NCBI RefSeq assembly: GCF_016428975.1
Contig: NZ_JAELTT010000010.1
Coordinates: 1 to 64,000 of the forward strand
DNA length: 64,000 nucleotides
Direction: 5' to 3'
Source of the DNA: Dyella sp. ASV21
GTDB taxonomy: Bacteria > Pseudomonadota > Gammaproteobacteria > Xanthomonadales > Rhodanobacteraceae
Made by a program: the position numbers and the translations under genes
The notes under the pieces: model-generated
Told to the model about the DNA's origin: nothing
What the model saw: the letters and a program-made list of their open reading frames with translations, nothing else
Database searches by the model: none
In this document: in pieces, positions 54,736 through 62,455 of the stretch
Position numbering within the stretch: the stretch's first letter is position 1
Layout: every line of letters begins with the position of its first letter

Positions 54736-55508
54736 ATGCGACGAAGCCTCTACTCGATCCACCCTGCCCAGGATGGCAAGCCGACCTGCCATCGCCTAAT
54801 GAACCGCCTTCCGTCGCGCCGTCGCTCGGATTCGACCGACCTAATCACGGAGACGATACCTATCTGGAAATACCCAGGCGCTCATCCAGGGTTCGTGGCG
54901 TGATATCGCTTTTTACACTACCCCCCCTTATGGCGCTTGTGGGCATGCCATATGACCTTTTAGACGCATGGAGTGCATCGAATTACTCGTTCATTGCATT
55001 GGATTCTTTTTTTATTCTATTCGGAATTTTGGTTATTTCATGCGGTGTGCGTTTGGACATATCCCCACCTCGCGACGAACCCCTTCGCTTCAATCGCGCC
55101 CGCCAGAAAATCTACGCCTACAACTTCAAGCACCGCTGGTGGAATCCCTTCGAGCGCTGGCGCGTAGTACCCGTGGCCTACGATTGGTCGCAGGTGCGCG
55201 CCGAAGCCTGGAAGCAACGCGGCGCTACCGCGCAAGGCGGCGTGATCATCAAATGGGGCGTGGTGCTCTCCATCGTGGCGCCCGGCACCAACAAAGTGAT
55301 CGACCGCTTTCACCTCAGCACCATGGGTGCGAACGAGCACGCGTGGGCGTACGTGTGCACCTATATGCAACAAGGCCCCAGCGCCCTGCCGCCTCCGGGC
55401 GAGCCGCAGGACCCCAACGCCGTGCCTTGGTACAACCTCGCCCTGCGCCTTGCACCAAAAGTGAAGTGGCCCGACGCCATGGATATCGAATCGCGCACCG
55501 CGCCATAA
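54732..55508 (+). CDS. DUF6708-like two-helix membrane protein, array copy 4 (candidate immunity)
   Basis: This 258-residue protein has variable part FDRPNHGDDTYLEIPRRSSRVRGVISLF, then helices TLPPLMALVGMPYDLLDAW and FIALDSFFILFGILVISCG. It is related to copy 2 in layout (MPY-LL-AW; YSF) but diverged in most membrane positions. This is the pattern expected when residues that meet a toxin are under diversifying selection. The conserved domain is like that of copies 1-3. Overlaps the spacer-3 frame at its start. Confidence 0.8.
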   Translation: MNATKPLLDPPCPGWQADLPSPNEPPSVAPSLGFDRPNHGDDTYLEIPRRSSRVRGVISLFTLPPLMALVGMPYDLLDAWSASNYSFIALDSFFILFGILVISCGVRLDISPPRDEPLRFNRARQKIYAYNFKHRWWNPFERWRVVPVAYDWSQVRAEAWKQRGATAQGGVIIKWGVVLSIVAPGTNKVIDRFHLSTMGANEHAWAYVCTYMQQGPSALPPPGEPQDPNAVPWYNLALRLAPKVKWPDAMDIESRTAP

Positions 55509-55513
55509 ACCCC

Positions 55514-55594
55514 ATGCCCTTGCACGCCATTACCACCGACAAAAGCCGGCTCACCGTGATTGAAAGCAAGCTCGATGCGAAGGACCCGACATGA
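55514..55594 (+). other. 26-codon frame in spacer 4 resembling the effector tail
   Basis: The frame ends LTVIESKLDAKDPT, the closest of the four to the effector's LTVIQSKLDTKDPK. Its stop overlaps the ATG of copy 5 (ACATGAGTGC), as the effector stop overlaps copy 1. Confidence 0.45.
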
Positions 55595-56430
55595 GTGCGA
55601 CGAAGCCCTTGCTCGATCCGCCGTGCGTCGGATGGACGGCTGACCTTTCGCTGCCCAGCGTGCCGCCCACAGAAGCGGCATCGCTCGGCTATGACAGCCC
55701 TAACCATAGCGATGATGTTTACCTGGAGATTCCTCGACGATCACTTGCAGTCAGAGGAATTCTTGTTTGGTTTTCGCTCTTTACAGCAACTTATTTATTG
55801 TGGACGCAGACGCTTATTTTTGAAGATTTCGCTAATGGAGACTATTCTTTTCTATTCTTAAACACTCTCTTTCTTCTAGTGGGATCGTGGTCAATGGCGA
55901 TTTTCTATCGTCTAGATTGCGCCGTGCCTCGCGACCTTCCCCTTCGCTTCAACCGCGCCCGCCAAAAAATCTACGTCTACAATTTCAAATACCGCTGGTG
56001 GAACCCGTTCGAGCGCTGGCGCGTGGTGCCCGTGGCCTACGATTGGTCGCAGGTGCGTGCCGAAGCCTGGAAGCAACGCGGCGCCACCGGAAATGGCGGC
56101 GTGATTATCAAGTGGGGTGTGATGCTCTCCATCGTGGCGCCCGGCACCAACAAAGTGATCGACCGCTTTCACCTGAGCACCATGGGTGCGAACGAACACG
56201 CATGGGCGTACGTGTGCACCTATATGCAACAAGGCCCCAGCGCCCTGCCGCCTCCGGGCGAGCCGCAGGACCCCAACACCGTGCCCTGGTACAACCTCGC
56301 CCTGCGCCTTGCACCGAAAGTGAAGTGGCCCGACGCCATGGATATCGAATCGCGCACCGCGCCATTGCAACCAGGACTTCGCCCTCAACCCGTACCGCTT
56401 GCTCCCACCCCAGGTCAAGGGGCCGGCTGA
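55591..56430 (+). CDS. DUF6708-like two-helix membrane protein, array copy 5 with C-terminal extension
   Basis: This 279-residue protein is the most divergent copy at the N-terminus (GWTADLSLPSVPPTEAASLGYDSPNHSDDVYLEI). Its helices ILVWFSLFTATYLLWTQTLIF and FLFLNTLFLLVGSWSMAIFY lie in very AT-rich DNA, with VPRDLPLRFN at the junction where the others have PPRDEPLRFN. It reads through the point where copies 1-4 stop (TAA replaced by TTG) and gains 21 residues (LQPGLRPQPVPLAP...). It is the end of the array, and it may be the oldest copy or a copy from a related locus. Frame intact. Confidence 0.8.
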   Translation: MSATKPLLDPPCVGWTADLSLPSVPPTEAASLGYDSPNHSDDVYLEIPRRSLAVRGILVWFSLFTATYLLWTQTLIFEDFANGDYSFLFLNTLFLLVGSWSMAIFYRLDCAVPRDLPLRFNRARQKIYVYNFKYRWWNPFERWRVVPVAYDWSQVRAEAWKQRGATGNGGVIIKWGVMLSIVAPGTNKVIDRFHLSTMGANEHAWAYVCTYMQQGPSALPPPGEPQDPNTVPWYNLALRLAPKVKWPDAMDIESRTAPLQPGLRPQPVPLAPTPGQGAG

Positions 56431-56525
56431 CACGGATGCCGCTTGGTGTGCGGCACCATGAGCACTGTAGTGGCGTGCCGCTGACACGATGGCGCGTGAT
56501 GCGTAGCCAGCCAGGAGCAGAACGC

Positions 56526-57062
56526 ATGGATATCCCCTTATCAGCCCCCGAGGGCTTTCGCTGGCACCAGCACAACACTGTGCAGGCGATGGTGTTGATT
56601 CCCACGGACTGGGTGGTGCGCGAGATGCCGCAGACGAACGCGCCCGGCATGATGGCGTGCCTGCCCAGCTACGACGGCCGGCGCGATTGCCACGGGGCGT
56701 TGTCGATGAACGTCATCAACAACGTATCCCTCAAGTTCGGCATGTCCGCGAGCGCCTACGGCAAGAAGTCGATGGTCCAGGTGCGCACCCGGCACCGGGT
56801 GTTGCAGGAGAAGGAGCATGCGCCCGATGAGGGGATGCAATCCTGGTTCATCCGCTTTCGGAGCGTGCTGAGCCCAACGCCGCGTATCGTGCACCGCTAT
56901 ATGTTGGCCGAGGATGCATGCGACCGGCTGCGCTGGTGCACGTTCGAAGCCTCGGAAAGCCTTTGGCCGCAGGCGTCGCCCGTGGGTCGCGTGATTTTCA
57001 ATCACTTGATCATGCAATTCCCCGTGGACGACATGCTGCCTGCGGATGCCTCGCTGCACTGA
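56526..57062 (+). CDS. Unrecognised 178-residue protein between the immunity array and PAAR
   Basis: This soluble protein (MDIPLSAPEGFRWHQHNTVQAMVLIPTDWVV...) has no signal peptide or membrane helix. Its N-terminal part 'VLIPTDWVVREMPQ' and alternating strands (LSMNVINNVSLKFG; WFIRFRSVL) recall the PsbP/Mog1/DcrB-like fold used by Eag-type T6SS chaperones, but I cannot confirm this. Three of the four cysteines (MACLPSYDGRRDCHG, EDACDRLRWCTF) lie in loops. A strong AGGAG before ATG 56526 supports the start. The location 96 bases after the array and 52 bases before PAAR suggests a chaperone, another immunity protein or a cargo protein of the same cluster. Confidence 0.65.
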   Translation: MDIPLSAPEGFRWHQHNTVQAMVLIPTDWVVREMPQTNAPGMMACLPSYDGRRDCHGALSMNVINNVSLKFGMSASAYGKKSMVQVRTRHRVLQEKEHAPDEGMQSWFIRFRSVLSPTPRIVHRYMLAEDACDRLRWCTFEASESLWPQASPVGRVIFNHLIMQFPVDDMLPADASLH

Positions 57063-57114
57063 GGCGCACGCGCGCCCTCGCCACCTTCGCCTGTCTTGTA
57101 TATGGAGTTTCCCG

Positions 57115-57372
57115 ATGCCCGCTATTGTTCTTGTTGGCCACCGCCATAGTTGCCCCATCCACGGCGAAGGCACCGTTACCAGCGGAAGCGCGGGTGTGAT
57201 GGTGAATGGTCGCGCCGCCGCGCGCATTGGCGACGACACCAGCTGCGGCGCCACGATTACCACGGGTTCGGCGTCCACGTTTGGCGGCGCGGGTATCGCA
57301 TATGTCGGCTGCCAGACCAGCCACGGCGGTTCGCTGCCGGAGGGTGACGAGAGCTGGCAGGTGGCTCCCTGA
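57115..57372 (+). CDS. PAAR-repeat T6SS spike-tip protein
   Basis: This 85-residue protein is a stand-alone PAAR tip: VGHRHSCPIHGEGTVTSGSAGVMVNGRAAARIGDDTSCG carries the zinc-binding His and Cys residues and the PAAR-type motif RAAARIGD. GTS-like turns and a final TSHGG complete the sharp cone. It caps VgrG and helps to puncture the target membrane; it carries no fused toxin. TGGAG is seven bases before ATG 57115. It is the last gene of the T6SS cargo cluster and is followed by a strong terminator. Confidence 0.93.
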   Translation: MPAIVLVGHRHSCPIHGEGTVTSGSAGVMVNGRAAARIGDDTSCGATITTGSASTFGGAGIAYVGCQTSHGGSLPEGDESWQVAP

Positions 57373-57408
57373 CCCAGGGGTCAAGGCGGCGACGCAGGGC
57401 ACGCATGG

Positions 57409-57445
57409 CAAAACGGCCCCTGCGATGCAGGAGCCGTTTCGTTTT
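57409..57445. terminator. Bidirectional intrinsic terminator
   Basis: A stem of seven plus five base pairs (AAACGGC, CCTGC and complements, one bulge pair) with loop GAT is followed by CGTTTT on the plus strand and by TTTTGCC on the minus strand. It ends the PAAR gene from one side and the tRNA-Arg from the other. Confidence 0.85.
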
Positions 57446-57450
57446 ACAGA

Positions 57451-57527
57451 TGGCGCGCCCGGAGGGATTCGAACCCCCGACCAATGGCTTCGGAAGCCAC
57501 TACTCTATCCGGCTGAGCTACGGGCGC
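57451..57527 (-). tRNA. tRNA-Arg (anticodon CCG)
   Basis: The 77-nt cloverleaf has acceptor stem GCGCCCG/CGGGCGC, D-arm GCTC...GAGT, and anticodon arm GTGGC-TTCCGAA-GCCAT with anticodon CCG at positions 34-36 (reads CGG, arginine). The T-arm is GGGGG-TTCGAAT-CCCTC, and the 3' CCA is encoded. It stands alone between the PAAR gene and an M61 peptidase gene. tRNA genes are common integration sites; here a T6SS cargo cluster lies on one side, but no integrase or repeat of the tRNA 3' end was seen. Confidence 0.97.
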
Positions 57528-57766
57528 ATAAGCGTTGCACGTGCGCGGAGACACACGGCGGACGCGCAGTATAGCGGAGTCGGGGCGGCCGTGGCTCACG
57601 GGTGGTTCCGCCCGGGAGACAAGGCCCGCGGGGCACGGCCTTTAGCCCTTTTCCGACACGAGCATGCGAGCTGTCCACGATGTCCGCTCAGGGGATGTGC
57701 GCTAAGGGCGCGCGGTGCCTGCGATCACAGGCACGACGAACGCGGGCACGGCGAGTGGGAGGCGTG

Positions 57767-57801
57767 GCTTCGAGACGCTCCGTGGGGGAGCGTCTCGAAG
57801 C
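57767..57801 (-). terminator. Long perfect hairpin after the M61 peptidase gene
   Basis: Fifteen-bp perfect stem (GCTTCGAGACGCTCC and its complement) with five-base loop, starting six bases after the stop at 57808. No T-run follows on the minus strand. Confidence 0.55.
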
Positions 57802-57807
57802 ATGCCA

Positions 57808-59706
57808 TCAGCGCGCCTTGAGCAGTTCGGACAGGCGATCGGGCTTGCCGGTGATGCGTTCCAGGTGCGGGTACTTGAGGCCATCGTGGTAGTCGATGCG
57901 CAGCGTCTTGTACTCGTCGAAGTTCTTCACCAGCAGTTCCACCGGCTGGTTCTTGTCCTTCGCCGCCTGGGTCACCGCGTCCTTGATGGCGTCGCTGGAG
58001 AACTCCTTGCCGTTCACGGCGATCACCTTCATGCCCGGCGACAGGCCGGCCTTGAAGGCCGGACCGTCCCACAGCACGTCGGCGATGTCGCCGCCCTTGG
58101 CCAGCGATACACCCAGCGAGTAGGTCAGGTTGGCGCCGCCCAGGCGTGCTTCCACGGCCTTGGTCGCGGCGGAGGGCTTGTCGTTGTAGACCAGCTTCCA
58201 GCCGTTGGCTTCGAAGCCGTTGATGATGGGGCCGTGACCGTCCAGGCGCTCGCGCAGGTAGGACGCCCAGTCAAACGGGGCGATGTCGTTGAGCGTCTTC
58301 ACCACTTCGTCGAAGGTGTAGGTGTTGACGTCCCACTCGCCGTTCTTCATGCCGAAGAAGGCCTTGGCGAAATCGTCGATGGAGCGCTTGTTGCCGGTGA
58401 GGTCACGCAGCTTGCTGTCCACTTCCATCCAGATCATCTGACCACCGGAGTAGTAGTCCTCGCTCATCTGGTAGTTGCGGTACGCCAACGGGCGGCGCAT
58501 CGCGATGATGGGATCGTTGGTGGTGTCCTGGATGTTGCGCCACTGCTGCAGGCCGGGGCGACCCTTGTCGTAGGTGGCGACCACATTGGCGAGCATGTCG
58601 AGCGCTTCGTCCTGCTTCCACAGGCCCGAGCGTGCGGCCATGACGTAGCCCCAGAACTGGGTCTGGCCTTCGTACACCCACAGCAGGCTGTCCTGCATGG
58701 GCACGTTGAAGCTCGGCGTGGCGAGGTCGGCGCCGCGACGGTACTTGCCGTCCCAGGAGTGGTTGAATTCGTGCGGCAGCAGGTCACGCATGACCATGCT
58801 CTTGTCCCACTCGGTGAAGTAGCCCGGGCTTACGCCGTTTTCGCTGGAGCGGTGATGCTCCAGGCCGTTGCCCGACATCTTGTCGCTGAGCGAGAACAGG
58901 AAATCGTAGTGGTCGTAGTGATGCGCGCCGTAGAGCTTGTACATCTGCTGCACCAGGTTCTGGTGCAGCTTGAGCTGCTCGGGTTTGATTTCCAGGTACT
59001 TCGGGTCGTCCGCCACGATGTTGAGGAACACCGGTGTCTTGGCGCCCGGGTCCAGGTCCACGCGCTTGAAGTACTTGCCGGCGTAGATGGGCGAGTCGAC
59101 CAGATCGTCGTAATCGATCGGCTTGAAGTTCACCGTATCGCCATCGCGCGAGGCCAGCTCCAGCGCGCTGCCGTACTGCCAGCCAGCCGGGAAGGTGACG
59201 CTGGTTTCGGCCTTGATGCGGCTGGCGAAATAGCCCGCCGGATACAGCGACACCGAGTTCCACTGCAGGTTGAGCATCTCCGGCGTCATCACCACGCGGC
59301 CCTGGCGGGTGTCCTGCGCGGAGAGGAACTGGAACTCCACCTCCACGCTGTTCGCACCCTCCGGCACGTCGACATGGAAGGCGAACACGTTGAGCGGGTC
59401 GCGCTTCCACGGCACCACCTTGCCGTTGGCCTTCACCACCAGGCCGGCGAGTTTGTCGATCGAACCGGTGGGCGAGTGATTGCCCGGCAACCACTGCGGA
59501 TACAGCAAGGTCAGCGGGCCGGCCTTTGCCGGCACCACCTCATGGACACGGAAAATGCGGTGGGCCAGATCCGTGGCGTCGACCTTGATTTTCAGCGTGC
59601 CTTCGAAGGGGATGTCCTGCGGCGCAGGTACGTCGGCGAGTGCGGCGAAACTGCCCAGGCCGAGGGCCGAGGCTGCAATGGCGGTGACAAGACGCAAGAC
59701 TTTCAA
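57808..59706 (-). CDS. M61-family (glycyl-aminopeptidase-type) metallopeptidase with PDZ domain
   Basis: This protein of about 632 residues is exported: MKVLRLVTAIAASALGLGSFAALA. The N-terminal beta-domain begins EGTLKIKVDATDLAHRIFRVHE. The gluzincin core has zinc ligands His312, His316 (HEFNHSWDG) and Glu346 (WVYEGQTQFWG), and a PDZ domain lies at about residues 480-570 (LGVSLAKGGDIADVLWDGPAFKAGL, PGMKVIAVNGKEF). M61 enzymes remove glycine or alanine from peptide N-termini; some act in the periplasm on envelope peptides. The start is TTG 59706 because GGAG lies six bases before it and the signal peptide starts there; ATG 59757 would add 17 atypical residues. Monocistronic. Confidence 0.9.
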   Translation of the reverse strand: MKVLRLVTAIAASALGLGSFAALADVPAPQDIPFEGTLKIKVDATDLAHRIFRVHEVVPAKAGPLTLLYPQWLPGNHSPTGSIDKLAGLVVKANGKVVPWKRDPLNVFAFHVDVPEGANSVEVEFQFLSAQDTRQGRVVMTPEMLNLQWNSVSLYPAGYFASRIKAETSVTFPAGWQYGSALELASRDGDTVNFKPIDYDDLVDSPIYAGKYFKRVDLDPGAKTPVFLNIVADDPKYLEIKPEQLKLHQNLVQQMYKLYGAHHYDHYDFLFSLSDKMSGNGLEHHRSSENGVSPGYFTEWDKSMVMRDLLPHEFNHSWDGKYRRGADLATPSFNVPMQDSLLWVYEGQTQFWGYVMAARSGLWKQDEALDMLANVVATYDKGRPGLQQWRNIQDTTNDPIIAMRRPLAYRNYQMSEDYYSGGQMIWMEVDSKLRDLTGNKRSIDDFAKAFFGMKNGEWDVNTYTFDEVVKTLNDIAPFDWASYLRERLDGHGPIINGFEANGWKLVYNDKPSAATKAVEARLGGANLTYSLGVSLAKGGDIADVLWDGPAFKAGLSPGMKVIAVNGKEFSSDAIKDAVTQAAKDKNQPVELLVKNFDEYKTLRIDYHDGLKYPHLERITGKPDRLSELLKAR

Positions 59707-59968
59707 GAGGTTCTCCGAGGGTGATACGTGCAGCTGGATCGAAACTGCACCAAGCATGAACCATCGATCGTAGTGGGCGATGACTTACAGCACCCCCTGC
59801 CATTGGTCATGACGTGCCTGAACCTCTGCCGTCCCGGCGGAAAGCTAAGAGAGTTCTCAAGCGTTAAAAACCCGTATGCTTTCTATTCCGCGATCCCCAA
59901 CGCGGGCCGCCCGACACTCCCCCCTTGTTGTCGCAGCGGAATCACAAAATAAAGAGATGGAGCACTCC

Positions 59969-60553
59969 ATGAACAAGACTCTGATTGCGGCCGCCTTGGC
60001 CGTTGTTGCTGTTGCGCCGTTCGCCGCCAAGGCCGACGAATCCAATCAGCTCGACAACTTCTTCGTCGCCGGTAACCTCGGCCAGAGCAACTACCGCATC
60101 GGTGGCGTGTCCGACAAGAACGACGTGTTCCAGAACGTGCGCTTCGGCTGGCGCTGGAACGGCATCGTCGGTGCCGAAATCGGCTACGCCTACCTGGGCA
60201 AGGTCAAGAACAACTTCGATTTCGCCAGCGTCTCGGCCAAGCCGCGCGTGGGCCAGATCGGCGTGACCGCCAAGTACAACTTCTACAACAACTGGTACGT
60301 CACCGGTCACGGCGGCTACCTGCGTTCGCGCACCACCGGTGGCGTCACCGTGGGCGACGTCTCGGCAACCGCGAAGAGCTGGAACAACGGCTGGTACGCC
60401 GGTGCCGGCGTGGGCTACGACGTCACCAAGAACGTCAGCCTGGCGCTGAACTACGACAACTACCACGTGAAGTACGGCCGTGCCGGCGCCAGCGAAGAGC
60501 AGGTCAACGCCAACGTGGCAGCCTACTCGGCTTCGATCGAGTACCGCTTCTAA
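59969..60553 (+). CDS. Small outer-membrane beta-barrel protein (Ail/OmpX/OmpA-like)
   Basis: This 194-residue protein has a signal peptide (MNKTLIAAALAVVAVAPFAAKA) and eight amphipathic strands (FFVAGNLGQSNYRI, VRFGWRWNGIVGAEIGYAYLG, RVGQIGVTAKYNFYNNWYVTGHGGY, and others). It ends in a terminal Phe (SIEYRF), the signal for barrel assembly. This fits the eight-stranded opacity/Ail family, which works in adhesion, outer-membrane stability or immune evasion. GGAG precedes the ATG. The gene is followed by a strong intrinsic terminator with a TTCG tetraloop. It is probably highly expressed. Confidence 0.9.
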   Translation: MNKTLIAAALAVVAVAPFAAKADESNQLDNFFVAGNLGQSNYRIGGVSDKNDVFQNVRFGWRWNGIVGAEIGYAYLGKVKNNFDFASVSAKPRVGQIGVTAKYNFYNNWYVTGHGGYLRSRTTGGVTVGDVSATAKSWNNGWYAGAGVGYDVTKNVSLALNYDNYHVKYGRAGASEEQVNANVAAYSASIEYRF

Positions 60554-60601
60554 TAAGCGTGTGTCATCTGATCGCGCTGCCAAACGGCGCGTGGCCAGAT
60601 A

Positions 60602-60633
60602 AAAAGGGCGCCTTCGGGCGCCCTTTTCTTTGG
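60602..60633 (+). terminator. Strong intrinsic terminator with UUCG tetraloop
   Basis: An 11-bp stem (AAAAGGGCGCC with its complement) closes a TTCG loop and is followed by TTTTCTTT, about 50 bases after the Ail-like gene. Confidence 0.9.
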
Positions 60634-60892
60634 GTGGCGTTTGAACACAGCGGCCAGGACAGCTCCTTGAGCGTCGGCCGGGTTCCGCTTCCACGGTCGT
60701 GCGGAACAACGCTGGCTGTCTCGGCGTGGCGCAGGTCCCGTGCTGTCGGTTCGCCGAAAACACGTACGCGGGAGGCGCTGTTCAACCGCCGAAAGGCTGG
60801 TCACCCCGTGACCGTCCATCGCTGAGCGCAAAGGCGCTGGATGCCAGCTTTCGCAGCACGGAGGGGAAGGAGATGATTCCCCCCGACCTTCC

Positions 60893-62329
60893 TCAGGATT
60901 GTTTTTCCAACTTGCTGTGACGCATGCCGTAGGCAAAGTAGATCACCAGGCCCAGGCTCACCCAGATCAGGAATACCTTCCAGGTGATGGCCGGCAGTTC
61001 GGCCAGCAGCCAGATGGAGAAGCCGATGCCGATCAGCGGGATCAGCGGCACCAGCGGCGTGCGGAACGAGCGCGGCAGATCGGGCTTGCGCTTGCGCAGG
61101 ATGATGACCGAGCTGCAGATCACGATGAAGGCCGACAGCACGCCGATGTTCACCAGCTTGGCCACTTCCTCGATCGGCAACAGGCCCGCCACCAGCGCGG
61201 TGAACACGCCCAGCACGAAGGTCGGGCGATACGGCGTGCCGTAGCGTGGATGCACCTTGGCGAACCAACCGGGCAGCAGGCCATCGCGCGACAGTGCGAA
61301 CCAGATGCGCGTGGCGCCCAGCATGAAGGCGAACAGCACGCTGATGAGGCCGAACACCGCCGACACCGAAATCACCACGGCCACCCAATGCAGGCCCAGG
61401 CCCTTGAAGGCATCGGCCACCGGCGCATCGGTGTTGAGCGTGGAGTAGTGGGCAATGCCGGTGAGCACCAGCGACACCGCCAGGTACATGGTCATCGAAA
61501 TGGCCAGCGACAGCAGTACCGCGCGCGGCAGGTCGCGCTGGGGATTCTTGGACTCTTCGGCCGCCGTGGTCAGGGTGTCGTAGCCGAACACCGCGAAGAA
61601 CACCACCGCCGCCGCCGTCGCCACGCCCTGGAAGCCGAAGTGCGGCACCCCATCGGCACCCATGACGCGCTCCGGAATGAAGGGCACCCAGTTGTGCGGG
61701 TTCACGTAGAACGCGCCGATGCCGATCACCAGCGCCACCGCCGCGACCTTGATCGCCACCACCAGCGTATTGAAGCGCGCGCCCCACTCGGTGCGGAACG
61801 TCAGCAGGCCCGCCACGCCCAGCGTCACCAGCGCGGCGATGATGTTGAACACGTGGCCCTCGCCGGTACCCATGGCGCCCTGCGCCCACACCGGCAAGCC
61901 CAGCCCCATGCTGGAGAGGAACGACTGCACATAGCCGGACCAGCCGATCGCCACCACCGCCACGATCAGGGCGTACTCCAGCAGCAGATCCCAGCCGATC
62001 AGCCACGCCGCCAGCTCGCCAAGCACGGCATAGCCATAGGTGTAAGCGCTGCCGGTGACGGGGATGAGGCCGGCGAATTCCGCGTAGCACAGCGCCGCGG
62101 CGGCGCTGGCAATGCCGGCGATCAGGAACGAAATCGCCACGCCAGGGCCGGCGTTCAACGCGGCCTGCTGGCCGGCCAGCACGAATACGCCCACGCCGAT
62201 GATGCCGCCGATGCCGATGGCGGTGAGTTGCCACAGACCCAGCACGCGGCGGAAGTCGCCACGCTTGCCGGCTTCGGCCTGGAGCATCTCCACCGATTTG
62301 TGGCGCACCAATTTATTGAAGAAACCCAT
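60893..62329 (-). CDS. APC-family amino-acid permease (cationic amino-acid transporter type)
   Basis: This 478-residue protein has twelve to thirteen helices of the amino acid-polyamine-organocation family. Helix 1 has the binding-site signature IGIGGIIGVGVFVLAGQQA. A long, conserved loop FFAVFGYDTLTTAAEESKNPQRDLPRAV follows, then the family piece FAFMLGATRIWFALSRDGLLPGWFAKVHPRYGTPYRP. The pattern is that of the bacterial cationic amino-acid transporter group (YfnA/GkApcT-like). Such proteins import amino acids by proton symport; exact substrate is unknown. ATG 62329 is chosen because GGGGA lies seven bases before it; GTG 62335 is the alternative. It is transcribed alone, away from the sterol-desaturase gene by 126 bases. 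Confidence 0.9.
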   Translation of the reverse strand: MGFFNKLVRHKSVEMLQAEAGKRGDFRRVLGLWQLTAIGIGGIIGVGVFVLAGQQAALNAGPGVAISFLIAGIASAAAALCYAEFAGLIPVTGSAYTYGYAVLGELAAWLIGWDLLLEYALIVAVVAIGWSGYVQSFLSSMGLGLPVWAQGAMGTGEGHVFNIIAALVTLGVAGLLTFRTEWGARFNTLVVAIKVAAVALVIGIGAFYVNPHNWVPFIPERVMGADGVPHFGFQGVATAAAVVFFAVFGYDTLTTAAEESKNPQRDLPRAVLLSLAISMTMYLAVSLVLTGIAHYSTLNTDAPVADAFKGLGLHWVAVVISVSAVFGLISVLFAFMLGATRIWFALSRDGLLPGWFAKVHPRYGTPYRPTFVLGVFTALVAGLLPIEEVAKLVNIGVLSAFIVICSSVIILRKRKPDLPRSFRTPLVPLIPLIGIGFSIWLLAELPAITWKVFLIWVSLGLVIYFAYGMRHSKLEKQS

Positions 62330-62455
62330 CAGCACATCCCCGAGAGTGAGCCGCGATCATAGCGAAAGCCCCCGCGGCTGCCATGCTGCAGCTGCGCGGG
62401 GGCCGACCATGGAGGCCTGTGCGAAAGGCGCGACGGGCCGGCCCGGAGACCGCCC

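Larger units (their letters stand above)
52110..56366 (+). repeat. Five tandem 859-bp units (candidate immunity array)
   Basis: The five genes start at 52155, 53014, 53873, 54732 and 55591, exactly 859 bases apart. The 3' 480 bases of each gene and the 83-base spacers are nearly identical between units. A block at about positions 160-330 of each gene is AT-rich and divergent in sequence but constant in length. The left edge includes the homologous tail of the effector gene (52113-52158). The unit is direct, without terminal inverted repeats or transposase. Confidence 0.9.

Noticed and set aside
52110-56366. The 859-bp tandem repeats as a CRISPR array or transposon
   Set aside because: Units are protein-coding, much too long for CRISPR repeats, and have no transposase or terminal inverted repeats.
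57451-57527. tRNA-Arg as attachment site of an integrated island
   Set aside because: No integrase and no second copy of the tRNA 3' end were found in the window, so there is no evidence of integration here.
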